From: Rhyzopertha dominica
Lineage: Eukaryota; Arthropoda; Insecta; Coleoptera; Bostrichidae
Direction: 5' to 3'
DNA: 64,000 nucleotides
NCBI GenBank assembly: GCA_025024175.1
Contig: QCXZ01000001.1
Location: 33,164,942-33,228,941 of the forward strand
Below the pieces are notes generated by a model. That model saw only the letters and a list, made by a program, of their open reading frames with translations, did not search any database and was not told where the DNA came from. The position numbers and the translations under genes are program-made. Each line of letters begins with the position of its first letter. The first letter of the stretch is position 1. Of this stretch, positions 21,819 to 34,324 are shown in pieces.

Positions 21819-22911
21819 GTTTAACTTGGGATTTGGCAGTCCTGCATTGGACACATGTAGTTATTGCCACAGGCTCAAAAATAAAATTGAAATGTGCCAT
21901 GACAGCAAAAAAAAACAGACTCTCATAGCAGAAATTGGTGCTCACAGGCTAAGAGCTAAAACGTTCCATAAAATAATGAAAGAGAATATATCCGACTGTG
22001 TTTCATACGTCTTCGATTTGCAGCAGGTACAACCTCTTCCGAAACTTAACATTGGAGAGGCCTACTATTCTCGCCAAATATCATACTACTGTTTCTGTGT
22101 GACTGACACAGCTAACAAAAATTCAGTTTTGTATACTTGGGATGAAAGTCAAGCTGGGAGAGGCGCTGTAGAGGTTGGATCTGCTCTTATAGATTTTTTA
22201 AATAAAGCCTGCATTGCCAATGGTGTTAAGACTATAAGATTGTTTTCTGATGGTTGTGCAGGCCAGAATAAAAACCAACACATCGTTCACACTCTAGCGT
22301 TTTGGTTGCACAAGTCTTCCAATATAAAGCAAATTATAATGTACTTCCCAGTACGTGGACACTCATACCTCCCTGCTGACAGAATTTTTGGTCAATTGGA
22401 AAAGAAATTACGCCGAAGAGAAGAAATTGTGAATCTCGATGAGTATAACCAATTATATCGAGAAGTTGCTGAAGTGAGAGTTTTGGGGAAAGATTGGGAG
22501 ATCAAAAACGTTAAAGCATTAGTGGATGTTTTTAAGAAAATAGATGGGATTAGTTCTGTGAAAAGAATTTTCCTTAAAAAAATTGAAGGTGTGGGTGTGA
22601 AGATAAAGACAGAACCAACATACAGATTTGACGATCCTACCAAATTTTATGCATCCATGGTCAAACGTGGAAAAAATTTTAATAGAGATTTGCACTCACC
22701 ACGTGTTTTGGACCTACACAGCAGAATAAAAAAAGAAAAAATAGTAGACGTATGCAAACTTCTTGATGCTAGATACGGTGAGGAGTGGAGAAACCTGGAA
22801 GTACTGAAATACTATAAGAATGTTTGCAATGAACCTAGTAGTGTCGACCACAATGAGGAACAAGAACTTTGTGATTGTTTGGATGAGGAACCTGGACTGG
22901 GAAGGATTTAA
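21806..22911 (+). pseudogene. Sola-like transposase, catalytic part
   Basis: The frame shifted by one base continues with the CSYCHRLKNKI motif (C-x2-C), a D in YVFDLQQVQPLPK, then YTWDESQAGRGAVEVGSALI and FSDGCAGQNKNQHIVH. Next comes RGHSYLPADRIFGQLEKKLR. The conserved acidic residues in FDLQ, WDES and FSDGC are the likely catalytic set; this is inference from conservation, not proof. About 360 codons to a TAA at 22909-22911. An AATAAA polyadenylation signal lies at 23006. Apart from the single-base break the gene looks complete, so this copy was functional recently, or the break is a sequence error. Confidence 0.65.
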
Positions 22912-23005
22912 AGAACAAAATATTTTTCTTTTGCGTTTTTGTAATATTTCAATATATTCTTGTTAGTGAACCTTGTAACAGCAGAAACTTTATTTTTTTA
23001 TAGAA

Positions 23006-23011
23006 AATAAA
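23006..23011 (+). terminator. Polyadenylation signal AATAAA
   Basis: Canonical hexamer about 95 bases after the transposase stop, inside the element. Confidence 0.5.
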
Positions 23012-23054
23012 CAGATATATAGATGCACAACATTGTATAAAATATACACCCTTT

Positions 23055-23110
23055 TCACATCCAAACGCAATTTATCCACTCAAGTGTTTCAAAAAGCATT
23101 AATTCCAACT
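23055..23110 (+). repeat. Subterminal repeats, right side
   Basis: Two more copies of the TCAAAACGCA-type motif (CCAAACGCAATTTATCCAC and TCAAAAAGCATTAATTCCA), in the same direction as those on the left. Confidence 0.45.
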
Positions 23111-23259
23111 AATTTAATACTTTTTTGAAATGTTTTGTCTGGAAAAGATTTAAAATCAGACATGACATTAACTCTCTATGCTAACTTCTTTCAAATAAAA
23201 TTGAAAGAACTGCTGTATGTGGATATACTTGAAAACGCCACGTTTTTTGGCTTAGTGAA

Positions 23260-23285
23260 AAATGCTTTTTGAAAAGTTGCTCCTC
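23260..23285 (-). repeat. Right terminal inverted repeat
   Basis: Reverse complement reads GAGGAGCAACTTTTCAAAAA and onward; it matches 20703-20728 at 25 of 26 positions. Confidence 0.8.
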
Positions 23286-23289
23286 ATAT
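23286..23289. repeat. Target-site duplication ATAT, right
   Basis: Partner of 20699-20702. Because GAGGAGC is preceded by AT on both sides, the duplication could also be read as the 2-bp AT. Confidence 0.6.
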
Positions 23290-26200
23290 GGATACGCCTA
23301 TTATTGCTATTTCTATCGGCTTTTAGGCTATATACTTTTATGTAAGGAGTGAAGCGTAGGAATTATGCCTTTACCTCATGCAAGTCTAAGATAATTACGT
23401 TCTCTAAATACAGCTTCGCAACAAGCCTGCCATCTTCTTGTTTCCTATCCTCTTCCCAACAGTATACTGCCCTTTGTCGCCCTTATGCATATTTCAACAA
23501 TGCCTTAATGACTAAATATTCTCAGAAAACGTCAGGTGCGGCAAATGCACTCGCGAGAGAAGCAACAAAAATTTAATTAAACGAGGACAAATTCAATTTG
23601 CATGGCGGTAGTCGCCGGTGAGGAAAACTGAAATACAAAATCTGCTCCAGGAAAGGGAAACAGACTCGTTTGGCAGATAATGAAGTTGTTAGACATAAAG
23701 CAGGCAACGTTATTAACTTATTGGCAGTCTGGTCGGCATCGATGCCAAAGTTCGGTCGTTACTCAACGGACCTTTTTTTACTGGAAGTCGGGACGCGAAT
23801 TTTACGTTTCGTTTGAATTTTAGTATTGAAGGCGGAACGACAACATCGTGATAAGGAACAATTTACTGTGCACGACCCAGGAAACATAAAATGCGGAGCC
23901 ATAAAAGCCATCGAATACAATGTTTTTGAGATTAGACGGTATGGAGTACAATCGTTTTAAAAGGTAAAAAAGTGGATTTGGTTTGATCACGAGGAAGAGC
24001 AACACTGAATAACTAACAGCTAATTGAGTTCATTTAAGTTACTTCCGAATAGGTATAAATGTAATGACCAATATTAAGAAGAACCGTTTTGTAACTGAGC
24101 AAAAACATAACTAGATAGGTTTGTTTATTAATATTACAATAAAGTCTTCATTTGTTACAGGTATTTACACACAATTACAAGAAATATTAGTAAATAAAAT
24201 GTTCCAAAAAGTAGCAAAAACCACAATTACATAAACTAAATTATTTCACTGATAACTTTACAGGCCGCACATTCTTGTATCGAATTTTGAAGAGATAACA
24301 TTGCACTCTTACATATAACAATCAACGGAGATTTGGCATGCAGATTTGACCTACTAACTAAAACATAATAAGCAAAACTTGTTCGTGAGTTGGCCCGTGG
24401 GACGAAGAAGTTAGCCTCATCCAACAGCGAACCAGGATCAAGCTATTATTTATTAAATAAAAAAAAACTCTGTGCAAATGTAAATTCTAAGCACTTAGAG
24501 TAAATTTATGTTAAATCGAGAAATAAGTAGTTGTCGGATCAAATCCCCTTTGCTGATAAAAGCCGTCAAGTAAGAAGCATAAGAACCTCTTCCATAACTG
24601 ATATTTACATTTATGTATTACAAATACGAAACCATACCAATACTGCGTACTTCAGAACTAACGAATTAGAAAATTGAAGGTGCTGTAGAACAAGTCACCA
24701 AACACATCCAGCCTAGAATTAGGAATAACTTTTTACAAATTGCCCAAATTTCAGTGTTAATTACATGTTCCTTATGATCTTTTAATCAATAATTTCGTTC
24801 TTAAGTTTGTATCTTTATATCTCATGGACAAATACGATTTTAAACTATAAACTAATACTTGGTAGGTGTACACATTTCATGTGCCAGTTTTCTAAGCAAC
24901 TTAGTCTACAACTATGACTTATAGCGCTAATTATGCCAGTTAAGTGAACTCATAAAGTAAAGCAATGGAGGAAACACTCCGTGTGATTTATTTACCTACA
25001 TAACAATAAAAGCTCTTAAATTAACTTTAAGACGATTTTAAAAGGTACGGAATAAAATATTTGGGGGCACTACCTTCATAATTTAACGAATAATTAGCAG
25101 TTTAGCGAAAAACAATTAATTATGAACGTTCCATTTTATATTACTATGTTCAAATGTAGTCTATAAATTAAATTGTAAAAATTACTTTAAAACATGCGGG
25201 TCAAAATTGACAATGGTTAAAATCAAGAGTTTATTTTCATAAAAATGATTAAAGAATGGTCAAACAAGATGTGCTTTAGCAAATCATGATTTTAATTTTC
25301 CAATGGTATTGACCTTGAAAATATATACATTTTAGCTACAGATTCAGTATATAAGAAAAGACTAATAAAAGAAATTATTAACATTAACAAACAGGGTAAA
25401 GCAATTGATAAAAAAAATTAAACACAAATCAAATATTGCTGTCGGTAATTGCAAAGGAAAACACAATCAAGATTTGAGTTTTAATAGTAATCCTGTAAGG
25501 GGCCGGTATAGACACAGCTACCTACTTTACCCATACCCTTGCGTATTTCTAAAGTAAATATGCCTCAAGGCTTGCAAATATTGTTCTAACAAATCTGATC
25601 CCTAGATATCGCGTATGGTCCTACCTGGCGCATTACGCTACAATGCTCAGTTAATGTATTCATGTAATGGGGTCACCATGAATTAAATTAAGACAGGACA
25701 GAATGGACTGCTAGGGCAAATGCTGACGGTGCCTTACATACAGCACCATTATAATATAGCTAGAGCACAAGTCTCACTGTAGTTCAGTCTACATAGCAAA
25801 AAAAATGCTCCTCGTTAAAAAAGATATAGGAAACTTTATACCTTTGGCATGCTTCTTAAGTCAAGCAAGTTATTTAATAATCTATATTAGTTTATAAAAG
25901 GGTTGAATCTGTGAATATGTTGAACGATATCATTCTTTATTACGATACTACCACCTATGTTCGATTATTACGGCATTATAAATGTACAAGCGCAGCTAAT
26001 TGAAGACTGAAGATTACTAAATTCGATATTACTCCAAAAACCATTTTTAAAGACTATGAGTTACGGTAATTTTATTAAATACTTTACATTTATGGTGGTG
26101 TGGAAAGAAGAACAAAAGAAGCGTAAAAAATTGATTACCGCAATAAAGAACTCAGTTTAAATATTAAACTTTACAAGAAAGTGACAGTAGCGCTCATTTG

Positions 26201-28295
26201 TTTTACGATGTAGAGTCATAAGTATTAATGTGAGTGAAAAAAGTACTGGGACAAAAAATGTTGACAGTAACACGATGTCGCTGATGTGCGTTTTTAAAAA
26301 TGACTAGTCGACGCGCTGGTAAAAGGTCGTAAGTTGTAAGTCAACGTATTACATCCTTAGTACTCTTTCGATGAATGTGCACATTATTGTAATATTTTCC
26401 ACCGTATAATTTAAATGAATGTCTTAAAAGTTATCGCAGAAAATTAACGCGCGCGAAAATAAATTCAAGCGTATTTCTCACACCGATGACGGGACTCGCC
26501 GCGCCCTGCGTCTTTGCCAACTTTTCTGTATAAGCCGAGCGATAAAACGCGTGCGTAGGCGTGTACTCCTATAATAGACTTTTGGAGCCAATGTAGGTGA
26601 CGACTGGAAGGTATTTGTTGTGGTTTTATTATGCTCTATTATCCGTGCGAAGCCAGGGTGGTTCGCTAGTTTACTATACGAGTAATACTGTTTCCTGTGG
26701 TTGTGACATCTGACGTAATTAAGAGAAAATTAAGAAAACCTTCGTCTATGTAGATTTGAGCAAAATTACAATAATAATTATACGAAATTTGATGACAACT
26801 GCAGTCCATTAATTATCATCAGCTTAAGGAGCACAACTAGCTATTTCTAGTTTCTTTTTCAATCAAATCTTTTCCTAATTTAAAATACTAGAATAAAATG
26901 GAGTTTTTTAATAGGATGAGCGTAAAATTTTATGCGTTTGCGTTTTAATTAGTCTCTACCTGTTAATTGTTTTGTTGGTTGTATTTGCTGAGTTATATTA
27001 CACTGCATTAAGTCCTTAGAGATTTAACATGCTTGCCTAGGTGTACGCTGATGCTGCGTTACATGTATTCCGTGTTAGTATAAGCACACTATCACCTGTA
27101 CCGGCGCATCAGAATTATATTAGGGGTGTTTTCCAGGTGACAGAGCTGCCGTGTAAGTGAGAAATTCGCAATTAGCACCGTGCAGTGCATCAACATGACT
27201 CCGGATGCAAACGTTCGTCAGAAAGTTAGTCAGTGTGGCATAAAATATGATTACTGTTAGGATAAACGCCGAAACGCTCGAATCCCTATCGGGTCATAAA
27301 AAGGCTAGCGGGATTTTAGCATTGAGCACGATGTGTGTGAAAGATTTAAACGGTAAAAGGAACATTTCAATTAAGAGCATCGTTGGGAGGACTGCGAATT
27401 CCTCGTTCGGCCATTGGCCAATTCCAGCTAAATGGCTTTTATAAATCTCATGGGACGCTAGACCTCCAAATGAAAAATTTCACCGCTTAGCTCCTGCGAT
27501 TCCTCCTGATAACGAATCAATAACGCCGTTTCCGTACATAAATCGAAGAGACCATTCTCGTCATTGGCTTAAATAAAATTAACGCTGAACTGTGATAGTT
27601 TCATGTCATGTCTTATTCTTGCTATGCTTGACGGATAGAAACGTTTTTGTAAAGTTTATGAAAATAGAGCAAATTGGGTTTTTCCTCCTTATTTTCAAGG
27701 CTAGGATAACAAGATAAAGAGATCAACATTTAACCAAAGATGAGTTTAGAGGTTTATCAATTACTTAATACATTTCTGCTAACAAAAGATATGATCTAAA
27801 CCAAATTTTAACGTAACCTGATAAACAGTGACAGCCAAAAAAGGAGTTTGTGGTAAAGGAATTTTTGAAGGATTATTCCAATCAGTATGCAGTATTATGG
27901 TACACTTCTTACTATTCATTACGGGTTTTACTACGACCACACGTCGGAAAAAAAGGAAGAAGCGATAAATTAGTAATATCTCAGTCAAATTCGTATTGGA
28001 AGATGTTCCATAATAGAATGGAACTTACTTAGTAGTATACGAGCAGTATTTTAAGCACATAACTAAAAAAAATTGATAAGTGATGCTTCTGTTGTTTTTT
28101 CAATAATAGTAGCTCTGACAGAAATTCAATCCTTAAAATAAGCACACACTTCAATTATTCTTATATACGGCAATTACTTTGTCAAGCGAAAATATAACTA
28201 AGAAGTAACACGGTATACAAATGCTTATATTAAACCGTTTTGTTAAAGTAAGATGGTGATTTAAATTGTAAAGTTTTATTTAATTTTGTGAGAAA
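23290..28295. other. Long noncoding stretch
   Basis: About 5 kb without a supported gene or element. GC-richer, CpG-containing blocks sit at about 23370-23830, 26440-26580 and 27240-27560; the last carries a 65-codon frame of no known type. They are possible conserved regulatory blocks. The remainder is AT-rich and I see nothing in it. Confidence 0.35.
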
Positions 28296-28422
28296 CAATA
28301 ATATATTTACTACTAATATGCAATAAATTTATTTACTACTGTTTCATCAACATTGTTCATTTAAGATAATAAGGAGCAATAATATATTTACTACTGTTTC
28401 ATCAACATTGTTCATTTAAGAT
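28296..28422 (+). repeat. Short tandem duplication
   Basis: CAATAA(T/A)(A/T)T(A/T)TTTACTACT occurs at 28296 (partial), 28321-28367 and 28377-28422. The last two share a perfect stretch running ATTTACTACTGTTTCATCAA and beyond to TTTAAGAT. Period about 56 bases. Confidence 0.7.
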
Positions 28423-31400
28423 GGGATATCTTAAAAGTATCATCTATGTAAGGTCTAATTACTTACTTGTTTATATCGATGAGCTCTAATATTCGTCATT
28501 CAGGATTGCACCTAAAAGAAACTTGTAGTCAATATTTCAGTAAGTTGACTTTTTGTAATTCCCATATAATACTTTTTTAAAAGTCACGACACTTTTCTGT
28601 TCAAAGATATCGCCTATCTTTGTACTGTACAGCTTGAGGTACAACTGTTGATTATACAGTCTCTTTCAGTGTTATTCATTATCAGGTGTGTTGGATAAAT
28701 TATTGTCGTCCCCTACATTAATAATAAACTGATTTTGGCTGTTGTGTCGTAGATATCAAATTTCGGGCATAATTGCGGAAAGAGCTTCCTTCCACATTTC
28801 CTTCACGGGCTCGTCAACGTTTTGTCCAATATTTGGGTCGTAGTAATTATTGGTAATTGTTGAATTATATTGACAATGGTAAGGCTGTTGCATAATAGTT
28901 TATCTATTATATATCTTTTTTTCTGTAGTTCTGTACTCTGTAGCAATGTCTAATAGTTCTATTTCACTTACTTATTGGCTTTGTGCTGTTGATAAATTTG
29001 TTGTCTAATTTCACCCTTGTTNAAAATAGGTAACCGTTTTTGGCTTTTTTCTTATGTTCTTAAAGGATGGCGTGGGCCTTTCTTTTTTCGAAAAATTAGA
29101 GTGCCTTAGCACTACGATTCACAATGGATTCTACAGCGATTATGGATCCCAAAATTTCTTTATCGTCTGTTATAAATACAAAACACCGGAACAACACTGA
29201 AATCCTCCATGGTTACAGTAGTTTGCGGGTGCATAATAAATGTTTGGAACATCTTAGACACGGTGAAATATTTTAGGTATATATACACATAAGCTCATTG
29301 CACGTTACTTAATACGATATTACATACGAGTATTCAATACTAGTTTCTTATAAAAACTTATTGTGATGTCTATACCTATACTTATATTTATCAAACATTA
29401 TTTCTTAAAGTACAAGGACTTAATATTGTTTCAAATCATGGGTAATTTAAAATGAATAGACCCGGGTTTAATTTAAAATGAATTCATTCAAACTGTAGAG
29501 GAAAAGAGAAGTATAAATAAATAAAAAAGTGTTTGGCGAGAAAAGAAAAATGATTTGATAAGAATATAACATTTTTGATTTTAGTTTTCGAGCTCAAGAG
29601 GGTGATGTATACCATTCCATGTTGTTCCACATCAATTTGAAGAGCATTATTTCTACGAGTGCGTTTATTTTTTTGACGATCATTCATTTGTTCATTATTC
29701 CGCACTGAATAATCGCGAGAGATCTACTTTGTTCTGAACAATATATAATAATTTTTTAGATGACTTTTTATTGATATTGATTTTATTTGCATGGGACATT
29801 TATTTGCATGTAAAGCGAAGTAAGGATATTCGTTTAAACGATATGTGTTACGGCCACTTCTATGTTTACTGTGATATTTAAACATTATATTTGCGATAAT
29901 TTAAGATGTATACCAACTTACTGCATTAAAAAGTCCCACCCGGCATGCAATTAAGCATCCTAAAGCTTTTAACAGTTTTAAGTTATAACAGTTATAAGTT
30001 ATATTTATAACTTATACTATAACTTATATAAATGATATGACAAGAAATGGTTACTGCTCTCAATCAGCGGTTGGCTTTTTCGTGAAATAAAAAATTTTAT
30101 TCTAGAAATGCATATCCAGGCTAATTATTGATGTTATTATATTAAACCATGCTATTCATGTATGAAATCGTTTTGTTTTCCAATCATTTACTTTCGGTGT
30201 ATTCAAATGGGTAATATTAAACTGTCATACTATTGCAACATTTGGGCTTGTTTCAACCGACGGAAGCTTCACCATGTGTATGTCTGCTTTAGTGTAATCA
30301 CGAAACCAAGCAAATTACAGGGGGCACTGATCTACGGTTCATCCTTATACCGTTAGACGTCCCATTATTGTATCGCCCGTCGAAAATTCATAATGCATCC
30401 CAACTTTCACAACAGTGCCTCAGAAATCCATGGCCTCCTATAAATCCTCAATCCGCACACTGTATAAACTCCGGTATCAGACGGTTCATCTCCATGAGAA
30501 CGTATTTATGCCGCATAAAGCTTCTCCAAGGTGAACGGACACGTAACTCTAGATCGCAGTCGCAGATTGCCTTACGTCGGTCCCCGTTTTGCCAGACACT
30601 TTCTGCTTTTATTGCTCATGGCGTGTACAATGATTCTTTCATGTGAGACGCACTTTCTTCGTTGAGTCGACTGTTTCTACCTCTTGTGTTTTATTGGGGC
30701 AGTTAACAGTTATGCAAGGTTGCCAGATTATAAATTTGCAAATTTGACATCTTTCTTAAGTTTCCGAGGGCATAGATGACCGGCTGGTACCGATTAATGA
30801 CACGGTATGAACATAACCGCCTTTTTAAGAAAGAAAAATGCAATTATTTGTGCGCATAGGACAGCTTAAGGATGAAACTGTAAAGTTGTACAAGTGCAGT
30901 CGACTATGTACAGTCAATGAACTGATTGTTGATTCCATATTTAACTTAAATAAAATTCCAACTTTACTATGTGCGCTGATAATGTCAAGTCGTTTTGCGG
31001 AGGACTGTATTACTTGTTTATGGCAACATTATTAGTGTCAAATTTACAATTTATTTGTTACATGAAGCAAACTTTTGTGATATTTGAATATGTACTAGAG
31101 ATCTGTCGATCGATCGTTCTAAATCGAAGTAATTGCATCATGTTTCATCTGAAACTCATTTGAGTTAACGGGCCACAAATCTTATCTAAAGCTCTTGGTA
31201 TGAGAAAACAAATTGATATTTATGCTGGCCCTCAGTGTTGCTAACCATTCAGTTCGTCTGCGTAAGTTATTTCGATTTGAATTATGTAACAATTAGTACA
31301 TAGTTTGTTTGTTTTGCTTTCAAAAAGGTTTCAGTACTTCAAGTGTTGCGACACAAGGATTAAATTTAGTGCTGCACCTATTCTTGAAATCCCAGTCGTG

Positions 31401-32227
31401 CATACGTAATACCGATAACTAGAAGTAGCTTATTTATTACTCATACCTTTCGATCGCTGAGGATTGTATTCAATAATTGCGAAATGACTTGGACTGTTTT
31501 GATGACTAGAGTTATATTAGCAAATGCAGCAAAAGAATCTGCGATCTTTCAAGGCATGTTATGCGACTTCCTCAGCAGATGCAACGATTAGGAAATTGAT
31601 AAATTAAAACATTTTGCACATTCCTAGCACAATGGCACACCATCATGGTGATACTACATTGAATGTTTTATGTTATCAAGAACATTTTCTACTAATTCGG
31701 GTAATTTATTATTTAAGAATTACATATATCGATTGCCATTCAAATAATCATCGAATAAATATAAGGACATGTCACGAAATTATTCACAATTCCTCCGCCT
31801 ATGCTGTTAGCCCACATATCGAACAATACGCGGGTTTACATTATCCTTATAATGAAAATTTTGGCGGTTCATTCGGCCGTTACTATGGAAAGTATTTAGC
31901 TTCCTCAGTATATAAAGTAATGGACGTAAAACGTGGATCCTCATTCAACTTATTTAACAACCTCTAACAAAAAAAAACTCTTCTTGCCTTAGAATCATCT
32001 GTATTTATTACTTTCCATTTCCAGTATTCGTTTTAGCGAAGCAGAACTAATTGTACCAATTGCACTAGTAATTTGGCCAACCCTCCTCTACAAAACAGTA
32101 GGCAAGGCTAGACAAGAAGATATAGTAATTATTTAATGTAGTGCCCGGTCACCTAACTAACTGAAAGAGTATGTCAGACTTTGATGAAGAGCAGTGGTAG
32201 GCGAACAAAAAAGATAGGTTTTAACTG
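28423..32227. other. Noncoding stretch
   Basis: AT-rich with a self-complementary AT block at about 29975-30035 (repeated TATAACTTATA). A GC-richer, CpG-containing island at about 30320-30660 holds a 92-codon frame of no known type. A 117-codon frame at 31614-31967 (first ATG at 31632) has no domain I recognise and is not called. One N at about 29022. Confidence 0.35.
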
Positions 32228-33144
32228 CTGCGCCTAGTCGTTAAAAACTCGATCCCTCTGCGATTCCGGAAGACCGGTTATTTCTGAATCGATCTTATTA
32301 ACGTCAGTTAAAAAAATTAAAATTAGTTGCGATGTCGGAGTTCTTGCGCATTTTGCGTAGTTTACTCACGGTTAAGTATAAAAATCTAGATTTCGAGTTG
32401 ATAAGGTTTGCAAGTCGGGTATAACGCTCTGGTAAATCCGAGGTGGATTTTCGTTTTTTTTTTTCAATAAATTTATTTTGTTATTTGAGTTATCGAAATA
32501 AAATTTGCTAGGTAGGTGTAGTTTATTATGATATATGTTTTGGTGGAAAATTTTCGATTTCCTCTAATGTTTTGGAAAATATCCCGGAAAAGCCGGTAGA
32601 ACTTTCCAAATTTACACAACAACTTTTTTTTAAGTTGAATTTATATATTGTTTTGAATATCGATTGTTCTTCATGAAGTACTTTTAATCTTCAAAGGAAA
32701 TTTTACGAAATCTTCGAAAGTAGTTAGGCAGGACCAAATTCGGAAATCCGGAAAAGAAGGTGAATTTTTTAAATTTTTACGATTTTGGAAAATTTCTTTT
32801 ACAGATTAAAATTACTTCATCACAATCTACCAATATTCAAAACATCATGCAAATCCAATTTCAAAGTTTTTCCAGTATACCTTCCAAAGCTTTAGACGAA
32901 AATCAGAAAATTTTCCACCAAAAAATAATTGAAAAGAAAACGAATATCCACCCCGGATTTTTACCCGACGGTTATACCGGACTTGCAACCTTATCAACTC
33001 AAAATCTCTATTTTTATATACATAGAACCGTCAGTAAACTTTTAGTACTAAAATATAAATTTTTATTTTTAATTGGCGTTAAAAATAGATCCGGAATAAT
33101 AGGACTTTCGGAGCGACCGAGTTTAACACGACCAGACGCGCCAG
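32228..33144. repeat. Long inverted repeat (fold-back structure)
   Basis: The left arm (32228 to about 32720) and right arm (about 32775-33144) are imperfect reverse complements along nearly their whole length. Matching landmarks are CTGCGCCTAGTCG at 32228 with CGACCAGACGCGCCAG at 33129-33144, GAGTTGATAAGGTTTGCAAG at about 32396 with its inverse near 32990, and TTTTGGTGGAAAATTTTC at about 32540 with its inverse near 32920. The left arm is longer by about 100 bases of inserted sequence. A transcript would fold into a long hairpin. The 152-codon frame at 32760-33218 lies in the right arm and is not taken as a gene. It may be a fold-back transposon. Confidence 0.65.
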
Positions 33145-33148
33145 GGTA

Positions 33149-33156
33149 CCCGGGAA
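33149..33156. repeat. Probable target-site duplication, left (CCCGGGAA)
   Basis: Resembles CCCGGAAG at 34210-34217. The match is imperfect. Confidence 0.35.
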
Positions 33157-34209
33157 TAGTGATGGGCAGAATCGAATACTTTGTGGAATCGAGAACTCTG
33201 TTCTCGAATACTTTTTAGAATCGATAACTTACGCGAGAACTTACATTCGAGAACCGGTGGAAGGAGAGAACAGAACACAATATTTTATATACCTCATTTT
33301 TTTATTGTATTTGTATATATTCTGTATTGTTAATAAGTTGTTGTGTNTAATTAATTTGTTTTTGTTTTTGTGCTAACAAATTTAAAAACAAATTAATTTA
33401 ATCACTCAGATTATCCAGGTTTCGGTTCTGTCAGGAACGAGTACGAAAACAAGAACCAACAAGGCATCCATCATCGCGCGACGCATATATATTTGTGTAC
33501 CCCACGTACCCTGGCAATAGCAGTTCTGGTTCTAGAGAATCGCGAAAAGATAGACGAGACGGTGTAAAACAAAGCAACGCTGCGCGCGAGACCTAAATCT
33601 ATCCGATATATATAATATATAACATATTATCTGACCTGATATTCGAGAACTCTATACAAGTACTCGAGTACTCGACAATTTTGTTCTCGAGAAACGCGAG
33701 CGAGACCTAACAGAGTGCCCCACGCATGTCATCCGACATCCGAGAACTCTATATTCGAGTAATCGACAATGTTGTTCTCGAGAGACGCGTGCGAAACCTA
33801 ACAGAGTGTTTCGCGCATGCCATCCGACATCCGAGAACTGTATATTCGAGTACTCGACAATTTTGTTCTCGAGAAACGTGAGCGAGACCTAACAGAGTGC
33901 CCCACGCATGTCATCCGACATCTGAGAACTCTACATTCGAGTACTGGACAATGTTGTTCTCGAGAAACGCGTGCGAAACTTAACAGAGTGCCCCGCGCAT
34001 GCCATCCGACATCCGAGAACTGTGTATTCAAGTACTCGACAATTTTGTTCTCGAGAAACCGAGCGAGACCTAACAGAGTGCCCCGCGCATGTCATCCGAC
34101 ATCCGAGAACTCTGTATTCGAATACTCGGTAGTTTAGTTCTCGAGAACCGCGAGAACTGCGCAGAATCGAGAACTTTGCGATTCTGGTATTCGAATACTC
34201 GCGTCACTA
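33157..34209. mobile_element. hAT-like non-autonomous element carrying a minisatellite
   Basis: A 1053-bp element whose left end TAGTGATGGGCAGAATCGAA is an imperfect inverted match to the right end (reverse complement TAGTGACGCGAGTATTCGAA). Both ends then share GAATAC and CGAGAAC-type sequence. Near-matching 8-bp flanks and the YARNG start fit hAT elements. No transposase is encoded; the right half is a tandem array. Confidence 0.5.
33645..34150 (+). repeat. 91-bp tandem repeat, about 5.5 units, with dimeric pattern
   Basis: GAGAACT units start at 33645, 33742, 33833, 33924, 34015 and 34105 (steps 97, 91, 91, 91, 90). Each has GAGTACTCGACAAT, TTGTTCTCGAGAAACG, ACCTAACAGAGTGCCCC and CATCCGACATC. 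Units 1, 3 and 5 share GAGCGAGACC and CATGTCATC; units 2 and 4 share GTGCGAAAC and CATGCCATC, so the real period is about 182 bases. Open frames on both strands (33817-34137, 33798-34031) are a by-product of the repeat. Confidence 0.85.
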
Positions 34210-34324
34210 CCCGGAAGTCCCTAACTTTTTTTGTTCTCCAGCCACGGCTCTCCAAATACACTTGCTTGTAACTTATTTTGGAGGGAACATGGTTTTCGCT
34301 GCACACTGTGCTTATACAATTACT

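Larger units (their letters stand above)
20703..23285 (+). mobile_element. Sola-like DNA transposon, nearly intact
   Basis: A 2583-bp element with 26-bp terminal inverted repeats starting GAGGAGCAACTTTTCAAAA, matching at 25 of 26 positions (20703-20728 and 23260-23285). A 4-bp ATAT duplication flanks it. Inside are a spliced transposase gene and clustered subterminal repeats. The protein belongs to an insect family with many uncharacterised members. The 4-bp duplication and the protein's appearance suggest the Sola superfamily, but I am not certain of that name. Sharp ends and long frames imply recent activity. Confidence 0.75.

Noticed and set aside
22392..22643. 83-codon minus-strand frame
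   Set aside because: Antisense shadow of the Sola-like transposase.
32760..33218. 152-codon open frame
   Set aside because: It lies in the right arm of a long inverted repeat, runs into the hAT-like element and has no domain; chance or structural.
33798..34137. Open frames on both strands across the 91-bp array
   Set aside because: They follow from the repeat having no stops in those phases; no domain.
33645..34150. CRISPR-like regular repeat
   Set aside because: Units are contiguous 91-bp tandem repeats without unique spacers, in a eukaryotic setting; it is a minisatellite.
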